A stretch of 64,000 bases of DNA from Campanula takesimana (lineage: Eukaryota > Streptophyta > Magnoliopsida > Asterales > Campanulaceae): assembly GCA_026119855.1 (NCBI GenBank), contig JAOWBW010000250.1, positions 1,178,001 to 1,242,000 of the forward strand. The letters are read 5' to 3'. Below the pieces are notes generated by a model that worked only from the letters and a program-made list of their open reading frames with translations, was not told where the DNA came from and did no database searches. Position numbers and translations under genes: made by a program. Positions 55,776 through 64,000 of this stretch are shown piece after piece. Within the stretch, counting starts at the first letter, position 1; each line of letters opens with the position of its first letter.

Positions 55776-56045
55776 TTTAATTTTGCATCCAAACAGTGAG
55801 CTGGGCTGGGCTGGGCATGGGCGGGCGGGCATGGGCGGGCTGGGTATGGGCGGGCAGGGCTGGGCAGGGCTGGGGCGGTTGTGGGCTGTGGTGGGTTTAA
55901 ATGTGATTTTGATCTGACCTTGGGTTTTTATGGCATTTGGATCTCACCCAGGGGGCCTAGAGTCCAAAGCCCATGTTGATATTGTAAACGGTCCAGATTA
56001 GAGGGGAACAGGGAGGGGCACAGGAGATCCGCTCTCGTTCAAATC

Positions 56046-56734
56046 ATCCCTACCAAATTAATTTAGTGACTTGTCCCAAAATAATTAATTGTATTTGAGT
56101 TATGAAAAAAAACTTTGGTCTCACACGTGAGACGAGTTTCGTTGACAAAGTAAATACTTTGACTCCTCTTATGGGCAGGACGGCGCAAGCCCATTTTCTC
56201 TTTTGTCGAGACCGTCTCATGTGTGATACTGTCTCACACAAAAACTTCCTCTTGAGTTATTAATATTTTTTAAGGAGATTTATTACTACCTCCTTCCTAA
56301 AGTTTTTTTTTTGTTGTTGTTTTTTTGCTGTTTATCTGAAGAAACTTTGAATAATAATTATTGGTTAATATAATTGTCTTAATGAAAATCTAAAACTTTT
56401 CACTGGTACACCATTATAAATACGATCAATAACAAGCTTTAGATTTTCATTAAAATAATTAAATTAACTTATAATTATTTCTCAAAGTTCCTTTAAACAA
56501 AACTAAAAAGACTAAGAACCTTAAATTAAACCGAGACATAAAGAGTAGAGCTTTGGACCCTAGGCCCCCTGAACCAGATCATAAGCCAATAAGAACCCAA
56601 GCTGAGATGAAAATTCCATATAAACCCAGAGCTAGTTAAAGGACAAAAATACCCTCACTTCCCAACCCCACATCCCAGCCCACTACTGCCTCACCAATCA
56701 GGCTCATATTCCGGCCCGGATCCCTCAGCCCAGT
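56046..56734. other. Intergenic sequence with a small MITE
   Basis: 56117-56235 has inverted ends (GGTCTCACACGTGAGAC and GTCTCATGTGTGATACTG) of a short MITE. 56390-56470 holds a further inverted pair around AAAATCTAAAACTTTTC. No coding sequence was seen in the remainder. Confidence 0.45.
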
Positions 56735-58480
56735 TCCACTCTTATAATTAGAGTATAAGAGTCATTTTTTTTTTTCCATTTTTCCAACTTTTAATAAAAA
56801 AAAAAATTAGTCAAATCCGGTCAAACTCTCATAAGTGACGTGACGTATAAGGCCAGTTCTACTCTTATAATTAGAGTATAAGAGTATTTTTTTTTTCACT
56901 TTTTTCAAGTTTTAATAAAAATATAAATTATATTTTTTGGTCAAATCCGGTCAAACTCTCATAACTGACGTATAAGACAAGTTCTACTCTTTATAAGACT
57001 CATTTTTTTTTTCACTTTTTCCAACTTTTAATAAAAAAATAAATAATATTTTTTAGTCAAATCCGGTCAAACTCTCATAAGTGACGTATAAGACCAGTTC
57101 CACTCTTATAATTAGAGTATAAGAGTATTTTTTTTTTTCACTTTTTCCAACTTTTAATAAAAAAAATAAATAATACTCCCTCCGTTCCTGGTAAGTTGTA
57201 ACAATTTTCCATTTTGGGCATTCCACTTAAGTTGCAACAATGCCAAATAAGGAAACTCTTTATTACTTTTATAATCATCAACTCATTCTCTCTCTTCCTC
57301 CCAACCACTCATTACTCCCCTTTCTTAATTTTTGTGCTTCCTCTTCCATGTTGCAACTTACCCGGAACGGAGTGAGTATTTTTTTGTCAAATCCGGTCAA
57401 ATTCTCATAAGTGACGTATAAGACCAGTTCCACTCTTATAATTAGAGTATAAGAGTCATTTTTTTCATTTTTTCCAACTTTTTTAAAAAAATAAATTATA
57501 TTTTTGGTCAAATCCGGTCAAACTCTTATAAGTGTCGTATAAGACCAGTTCCACTCTTATAATTAAAGTATAATGGTCATTTTTCACTTTTTCCAACTTT
57601 TAATAAAAAAATAAATAGTATTTTTTGATCAAATCCGGTCAAACTCTCATAAGTGACGTATAAGACAAGTTCCACTCTTATAATTAGAGTATAAGAGTCA
57701 TTTTTTTTTTAAAATTTTTCCAACTTTTAATTAAAAAAAATAATAATATTTTTTTTGGGTCAAATGTGGTCAAACTCTTATAACTGACGTATAAGACATG
57801 TTCTACTCATATAATTAGAGTATAATAGTCATTTTTCACTTTTTCCAACTTTTAATAAAAAAATAAAATAATATTTTTTTGTCAAATCTGGTCAAACTCT
57901 ACGTATAAGACAAGTTCTACTCTTATAATTAGATTATAAGACTCATTGTTTTCACATTTTCCAACTTTTAATAAAAAATAAATAAATAATATTTTTTGGT
58001 CAAATCCGGTCAAACTCTCATAACTGACGTATAAGACAAGTTCTACTCTTATAATTAGATTATAAGACTCATTTTTTTTTTACTTTTTCCAACTTTTAAT
58101 AAAAAAATAAATATTATTTTTTGGTCAAATCCGGTCAAACTCTTATAACTAACGTATAAGAGTAGTTCTACTCTTATAATTAGAGTATAAAGTCATTTTT
58201 CATTTTTTTTAAAAAAAAAATGAAAATTAATAATATTTTATTAATGTTGACTTTCATATTCGGTCAAACAACAGTCAACTCTTATAACTGACACATAAGA
58301 CATGTGCACCTCTTATAATTAAGGTATAAGAGTCATGTTTTTTTTTTTTTTTTTTCATTATTAATTTAAAAAAAAACCTCAATCAACTCTTATAACTGAC
58401 ATATGAGACCACTTCGCTTCTTATAATTAAAGTATAAGAGTTTTTTTTTTCAATTTTTTCCATCATTAAAGTCCCAGTCA
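56735..58480. repeat. Satellite-like array, about 13-14 copies of a 115-125 bp unit
   Basis: Each unit contains GTGACGTATAAGACCAGTTC, then a hairpin (ACTCTTATA-ATTAGAG-TATAAGAGT, 9-bp arms), a T run, TTTTTCCAACTTTTAATAAA and GGTCAAATCCGGTCAAACTC. Copies diverge toward the right end. A Stowaway MITE interrupts one copy. Similar words inside the element at 53737-56035 point to common origin. Confidence 0.85.
57176..57376. mobile_element. Stowaway MITE, 201 bp
   Basis: CTCCCTCCGTTCCTGGTAAG at the left matches the inverted right end (CTCACTCCGTTCCGGGTAAG). TA target duplications are at 57174-57175 and 57377-57378. It is inserted in the repeat array. The ends are the Stowaway (Tc1/mariner) consensus. 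Confidence 0.9.
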
Positions 58481-58997
58481 AGTCTAATATGTGATGTATA
58501 ACATGTGAGGTCCACTAAATAAAGAAGTATAAAAAACTTTCCTTTTATGGATTTTGACTCTTTAAGTTGGGACACCCATTTGAGAAATTTTTGACTCTTA
58601 AAATGGGACGGAGAGAGTACGGTGTAGATTTTTTTTTCCTTAAAAAGTAAGAAAGTACAGTTAATTTCGTGTTGAGACTATAATCTCAATTATTGAACCA
58701 AGTAGAGTTGATTGAAGGCGACCCCCTCCCTTTCCCTCGGTCCCTCCCTCCATAGTCAATCAAGTTCAGATCCATCCCCAGCTCACTTTTCTACTCCTGC
58801 TACTACTCACTCTTTCCACAAAGTGCTTCTTGTCCAAACAAAATTTCCATGCATTTTCAAACCCTAATTCCTCTCACGCAACTCCAAATCAAACCAATTC
58901 CTTCACCAATTGCGTCGGTGGCGTCGTCCGTATACACATACATTGGCCTCGTCATCTAGTTGAATCAATTCGGTTTAGCGATTTTGATTAGTGAAAT
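58481..58997 (+). promoter_or_regulatory. Promoter and 5' leader of a truncated host gene
   Basis: Starts with a Stowaway end (ATGGGACGGAGAGAGTA, to about 58619). From about 58720 the base composition changes to CT-rich, unique-looking sequence (CTCCCTTTCCCTCGGTCCCT, CTCACTCTTTCCACAAAG, AACCCTAATTCCTCTCACG), typical of plant 5' untranslated leaders. No certain TATA box was found. An in-frame TGA lies two codons before the ATG at 58998. Confidence 0.45.
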
Positions 58998-59069
58998 ATG
59001 AGACGGAGGGATCCGGATTTTCGATGGCCAGTTCGTCAGAGATTTTCGAACGTCTTTTGGCTAACAGTT
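58998..59069 (+). CDS. First-exon fragment of an unidentified host gene
   Basis: ATG at 58998 follows an in-frame stop (TGA AAT ATG) and gives a basic start MRRRDPDFRWPVRQRF followed by SNVFWLTV. That resembles the cytosolic head of a membrane protein whose transmembrane segment would come next. At 59070 the frame enters a retrotransposon LTR (TGTAGTG...), so the coding region is broken after 24 codons. The product is not recognised. CAGTT (59065-59069) is the probable target duplication. The gene's remainder would be beyond the window if it survives. Confidence 0.4.
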
Positions 59070-59690
59070 TGTAGTGAAAGTGATGTGAAACGTAGCGGAA
59101 ATAACCAAGGATTAATCGAAACTAACCCTTAAAACAATAGGATGAAAAGATCCCTCTTCAATAATCTTCGAAAAGACAATTCTGCAAGCACAAATGCTTA
59201 AACTCACAAAGAGAATTATCTTGCAATTGCAAAGATTGAATTAAGAAATAATAATAATGTTTGAACAATGAAAACAAAGAGGTTTAATACCCTATCAAGA
59301 ATAAAGAAAGTCCTAATTGAAAAAGGAAACAAAACAAAACAATAAGGAATTGTTTTTAACTAAAAATCTGGTCAAACACGGAAAATCCCGTCTGAGCACT
59401 TACCGGGCACGACCGTGCGTTGAGAGTGGCACGACCGTGCAAAATACGACGCACGCTCCAGTTTTTAATTCCTTCCGCGCTCGGCCGAGTCAAGGATTTT
59501 GCACGGCCGCTCCAATCGTCGGCACGAGCGTGCTTGGCAATCAGCACGATCGTGCAAATCATGTCGAGGTTGTCTTGACTTCAGCACCAATTCTGCTTGG
59601 CTGAGCTGTTCTTCATGCACGGCCGCTCCGGGCGGGTGGCTGTCAAAACTCGATCGGATCCCTGTTGTAGTGTGACAATCCCGTGCTACA
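59070..59690 (-). mobile_element. 3' LTR of a chromovirus-type gypsy element
   Basis: Minus-strand LTR from TGTAGCACGGGATTGTCACA (59690) to CACTTTCACTACA (59070), 621 bp with TGTAG/CTACA ends. A polypurine tract AATTGGGGGAGCATGA precedes it (59691-59706). The first 250 bases carry six or more words of the form GCACGACCGTGC or GCACGGCCGCTCC (59395-59640). Confidence 0.8.
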
Positions 59691-60460
59691 TCATGCTCCC
59701 CCAATTTAAACTTATTCGTCCCCGAATCCATATCAACATAAAGAGGATCATCCAGGTGAAAATCAACCAAGTCCGAGACATTAAAAGTAGGAGAAATATT
59801 CCACCCATCCGGCAAATCAACCACATAAGCATTATCATTTATCTTCTTCAAAACTTTGCACGGACCAATTCTCTTGGGATGAAGTTTACTATATGTACCT
59901 TGGGGAACACGTTCTTTGCGAAAATGCACCATCACCAAGTCTCCAACATTAAAGACCTTCGAACGACGCCTCGTATCCGCAAAGGCCTTGTACTTAGCAT
60001 TGGATGTCTCAATATTTGCATTGACTTCATTCTGAACCACCTCAATCCTCTCCGCCATATCTACAGCGGCAATTTTATAACCCGGAAGTTTAGGAAAAGG
60101 AACCAAATCAAGAGTATGTGTTGGAGGCCGTTGATACACAATCTCAAAGGGAGTCTTCTTTGTCGTACGATTGGGCATGTTGTTGAAGGCAAACTCAGCA
60201 GTAGCCAAAACCAAATCCCACTTCTTGGGATAATCATCACATAAACACCGAATCATCGACCCTAAAGTGCGATTAACCACCTCCGTTTGCCCATCCATCT
60301 GTGGGTGCAAAGAGCTACTAAACTGCAATCTGGTCGCAGAAATATGCCAAAAAGAATGCCAAAAATGACTAAGAAATTTTGTATCGCGATCCGAAGTAAT
60401 AGTCTTGGGTACACCATGCAGACGAACTACCTCTTTAAAGAATAACCCGGCAATATGAGC
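59465..60460 (-). pseudogene. Chromovirus integrase with C-terminal extension into the LTR
   Basis: Reading from 60460 the frame shows LHGVPKTITSDRDTKFLSHF (second Asp), HPQMDGQTEVVNRTL (Glu region), NNMPNRTTKKTPFEIVY, KRIGPCKVLKKINDNAYVVD and TFNVSDLVDFH, a gypsy integrase of Reina/CRM style. Only the C-terminal two-thirds is present. The upstream part is cut at 60461 by another LTR (residues before that belong to it). The frame does not stop at the polypurine tract but continues about 226 bases into the 3' LTR, a property known for CRM-type elements. Confidence 0.75.
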
Positions 60461-63400
60461 TGTGGCGACCCCGACCCCTCGGGCCGGGAGCTCGCCATCT
60501 GGATGTCGACTTAATAAATAAAACACCAAAATAGAGAAGATACAAATTCCTCTTTATAACAAAAGATATAATACAAGGTTTTTGAAATCCATTCTTAACG
60601 ACTTTATAATACACCTAGTATAAGCTCCACAAGCTTACACCCAAAATACAAAGCATTACAACTCTTAATGACGTCTGTTTGGTAATACTATCCCAAAGGT
60701 TATACATTTAACAACAATGTAAACCGAATAACAACCTGCCCAAAAGTCACGAACACTCTCGACGTCCTTCTCGTGATCAACGAGTCCTATCCTTTTCCTC
60801 CTAGGGGGGTTAAGGAAACAAAGTTGAAAAGGAAGGGGGTGAGATAAATCTCAATAAGCCACTTATGCAACTACATGACAATATTATGCAATAAACAATA
60901 ATAAATCCCACATAGCATTTAGCACATAACAATTAACAGATAGCAACGGAAATAAACAAGTTACGAAGGATACTAATCCAAGGTTTCACCAAACGGATAT
61001 ATCAAAGAATCCCTGCGCAGAGCTAACCGATCAACCAATCAACCATAGCAGCATAACAGTTGAAGAGAAACCCCCCGGTACCGGAACCATGAAACCAATA
61101 GTAACAAGGGGAATATGACACAAAGTCATAACCCAAAATGAACTAGCTAGATACTCACTAAAGGGAGCTAGCTCATCCCAACTAAGGCCATATGGAAGGG
61201 GAAAAAGGTACCAATGGACAATATCATACTGGACTCGGATCGTGCCATTATAATATTCCCCATTGCCTGACTCGAACACAAGTACCAGCTGGACTTTGAA
61301 ATAATGGCTAAGTAATAAAATACTAGCTCAATAAACAACCAATGATTCCAAAGTAGGGAACCATACCAAATAGTCATCAAAACGATGAGTCAAACCAAAA
61401 ATGCATCAATAAGATGTTCAAAAATCCCAATTAACACTTAATTAAATTCCATCACATTTTTTATCATAAAGGACCCAATTCCAACACTATAGTGTACCAC
61501 GATGTTCACAAAGGTCTACTAGAATAGTTGTCACGACCCGAAATATAGGCTCTATTTTATTAGTAATAAGTGATTATTATTTATTTATTTGCTTATTTAT
61601 TTATTTAAACTATTATTTATTTAAATATTTATGTGTGCAATTTATGCGTTATAATAATTATACCTAGCATTTTATTCGAGTTATTTGGGCTAGTGTAGAA
61701 GTGTTGAGTCTTAATTGTTAGTAGGGAGAGTAAGCATTTGCGTTAGTTGAAGGGGAGGGGCCTAGATGTAACCTTTTGAATAATTTCCCCCTACTCCCCT
61801 CTCCTCCCTCACCCTTCTCCCTCACTCTCTCCATCCCTCTCCCAGCCAACTCTCTCCCTCTCTCTTGTGTTTTGGGTAAGTTTTCTCCCTTTCCTTCTCT
61901 CTTAATTTTCTTCATCTTCTCCTTGTTATCTCTCATTTCTTAAAACATGAACCTTGTTTAGATCGTCGATAGGATCGCGTAGAACCAAAAAGAATTGAAT
62001 TCCGTCAACTTTGAGATTTATCAAGTAAGTTACTTTTCCCCCATTTTTATGCTAAAATGCTCATAACATGTTTCTACAATGCTTTATTTGTTATATTTGA
62101 AGTTTGGTTGAGTTTGGAATTGATTTGGAATTTATTTGAGTTTTTGGTCAAAAATGGTGATTTTTATGAAAATTGGGTAAATCTTGGTTTGAGGTTGATA
62201 AAGGATGTTGTTTGTGTTTTCCCTTAAGCTTAGTTGTTGTTTGGGTTCATTTTTGAACTTGTGCTAAGAGTAGAATTTGGGACATTTCGATTTGGGTAAG
62301 AAATTTGGTTGAAAATGGTGGATTTGGCCTTAAACCCAGCTGGGAATTCCTCCCAGCCCGTAGACCAAGCGCGCGCCCGACCCCCTCCAGGTGCCCGCCT
62401 ACATGTCCTTTTCTAATGGCCAGACCTTCTGGTCATTCAGGCGCCCGCCTGCCCCATGCCAGGCGCCGCCCGCCCCCTGTTCCAGGATTTTGCCCTTTTG
62501 CTTGGTTTAAGTCTTAAGGCTTATCTAGTTTAGGTTTATTTCTTCTAATTAACTTGAGATAACACCGTGGAACACTTTATTGATTGGATTTGATTCTTTT
62601 GTGAATAAATACGATATGGAATTTGATTAAGTATCATTTTGGGAATGTGGTTCATCTTGATGTGCGGTTTGTATTGGTTTACCTTTGTGGTGATTTAATT
62701 GGATTGGTTCCCTACTTTGGAACCTTAAGTTGTTTATTCATGCTAAATTATCATTACTTAGCATTTATTGGAAGCCCAGCTGACATATTTGTTGCATCGG
62801 GCGATGGGAAAGATTATAATGGCAAAGCCAAGTCCATTATAATGTTGACCATTGTTTTGCCCCCTTCTATACCCCTTTTCCAGATTGGCCTTGGAAAAGA
62901 TAAGTTAGCTTCCTTTGTGAATGTATCTAGCTACCGGGCATGACTTTGTGTCATGGCTCTTGTCCTTTGTGACACTCTTATGGTTATGGTTCCGGTACCG
63001 GGGGTTTTCTCTTCGGCTTTCATGCTATTATGAAGATGATGATTTGTTGGTTATTGAAGCTGCGCAGCGATCCTTTATTTGGATGTATCGGTTTGGATAC
63101 CTTGGCTTATATCATTTGTTATGTGTTTATTTCCGCTGCTATCTGTCATGTGATAAATGCTATGTGCTATGTGATATTTATTATTGCTTAGTGCTTCTTG
63201 CATCATAGCATGTTATGTAGTTGCATTAGTAACTTATTGAGATTTATCTCACCCCCTTTCTTTTATCTTTGTTTTTCCTTAACCCCCCCCTGGTGCTAAG
63301 GATTAGTCTCGCTGATAACGAGAAAGAGGACGTCGAGTGTGGATCCATTCTTTTGGGGAAAGTTGTTATAGGTTGGTTTACATTATATCAATGTGTAACC

Positions 63401-64000
63401 TTTTGGGGATATTTGTACCAAACATTGACGTCACTAGGATTTGTGTATTTTGTAACTTTGGTGTATAAGCTTATGGAGTTTATACTAGTTTTACTTTGTT
63501 GTTCAAGTTGATTTACAAAACCTTGTGTTATCACCTTTTGGTATCAAATGGAATTTTTAACTTCAGTATTTCATAGTTTTGGTTTTAAGTCGACGTCCAG
63601 ATCGCGGTCTCGGGCCCGCGGGGTCCCGGGGTCGCGACAATAGTACACAAGACCTAGACCGAACCACACTCTTAAATCACACAAAAGAAAAAGGATAAAC
63701 TTTCAGTAACCACTGTGCGGCCGCCCACTAAGGGTTGTGCGGTCGCCCAATAAGACTTCAACCAAGACAAAAACCTTCCAGATAGGAGTGCGGCCGCACG
63801 CCCCATTTTGGGCGGTCGCCCACTCCACCCGACTGGGACCAACTGCACTAAATTATACTCCCTTCGTTTCACCGTCTCAAAAGTATTACACATTAACACT
63901 TATAACACTAACATAAAACAACCCAACACATTATACTCAGTCCAAAACAAGTATTTCATAAACCCAAACCAAGTATTTCAGAAAAGTCTACCGAACAAGC
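60461..64000 (-). mobile_element. LTR of left-edge-like family, interrupted by a solo LTR
   Basis: Starts TGTGGCGACCCCGACCCCTC at 60461 (the LTR's 3' end on the minus strand). It then matches the LTR at 3355-5760: AATATGACACAAAGTCATAA, AGGGAGCTAGCTCATCCCA, ATGATTCCAAAGTAGGGAAC, and beyond the insertion the CpG block TGTGCGGCCGCCC (63714-63830). A solo LTR (61529-63639) splits it. It interrupts the chromovirus. TGAGC (60456-60460) is a candidate target duplication. It continues past the window end. Confidence 0.75.
61529..63639 (+). mobile_element. Solo LTR, 2111 bp, with perfect 5-bp duplication
   Basis: Begins TGTCACGACCCGAAATATAG and ends GGGGTCGCGACA, near-inverse termini. ATAGT flanks both sides exactly (61524-61528 and 63640-63644). 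It is one LTR only, so it is a solo LTR left by recombination between the two LTRs of a full element. It is related to the surrounding LTR in the opposite orientation (for example ACTTTGTGTCATGGC, GTTCCGGTACCGGGGG). A CpG-rich cluster (62345-62480) holds GGCGCCCGCCT words. The frames inside have no recognised domain. Confidence 0.9.

Larger units (their letters stand above)
53737..56035. mobile_element. 2.3-kb Mutator-like element with tRNA-like modules in both arms
   Basis: Ends GAGGCCAGATCTCCTGTGCC and inverted GAGAGCGGATCTCCTGTGCC are flanked by an exact 10-bp repeat CGTTCAAATC (53727-53736 and 56036-56045; 9 bp is the Mutator norm). Diverged inverted similarity runs about 350 bp inward and includes CCCAATGG/GGGCCTG words, GC-rich GGGCGGGC runs and a tRNA-like module in each arm. 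The centre is AT-rich and holds a 139-bp tandem repeat. No transposase was found. Confidence 0.7.

Noticed and set aside
59317..60244. Plus-strand frames of 95 and 215 residues
   Set aside because: They lie antisense to the chromovirus integrase and LTR and show no domain.
62305..63511. Membrane-like open frames in the solo LTR
   Set aside because: They fall wholly within a non-coding LTR and their hydrophobicity comes from T-rich sequence; the homologous LTR does not conserve them.

Overview
The window is nuclear DNA of a flowering plant, very probably a eudicot. It shows Ty1/copia and Ty3/gypsy retrotransposons, CACTA, hAT, Mutator-like and Stowaway elements, a Helitron, a plant-type 5S rRNA gene and AT-rich intergenic sequence. 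The species cannot be named from the sequence. No intact protein-coding gene is present. The only likely host gene is a short first exon at 58998 with its 5' leader, cut by a retrotransposon.

Layout. 1-5760: a minus-strand non-autonomous LTR element (2.4-kb LTRs, 2.8-kb non-coding interior) inserted into an LTR of the next element. 5761-14135: a decayed minus-strand Ty3/gypsy element of the Tat type with two RNase H domains. 14142-15860: a plus-strand copia fragment split by a CACTA element. 16496-17289: a chromovirus leader and LTR remnant. 17290-21721: a Stowaway-like MITE split by a 4.2-kb Helitron. 21825-23216: a Mutator-like element holding an hAT element. 24257-31531: an hAT element joined to copia pol, with a 2.46-kb tandem duplication. 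31532-50390: two related minus-strand copia elements, the second (B) apparently inserted in the gag of the first (A).

41470-48434: a 7-kb composite inside copia B, flanked by a 15-bp target duplication and with a poly(A) end. It contains one complete and two truncated 5S rRNA sequences, a LINE-like tail, an LTR-like segment, and about 39 tandem 134-145 bp units. Each unit looks like a tRNA-derived Pol III gene (TATA-like box, CAA, A box, B box, dyad, T run). This is the most unusual part of the window.

50399-52468: an antisense, intron-containing gene fragment of the 'putative gypsy-type transposon' (Transposase_28) kind, next to a plus-strand polypurine tract and LTR. 52629-58480: an hAT element, a Mutator-like element with tRNA-like modules in both arms, and a 120-bp satellite-like array. 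58481-60460: the host-gene 5' end and a chromovirus inserted in it. 60461-64000: an LTR of the same broad family as the left edge, carrying a solo LTR with a perfect 5-bp duplication.

A second theme is that LTRs of unrelated families each carry a compact cluster of CpG-rich, partly palindromic words, usually upstream of the TATA box.
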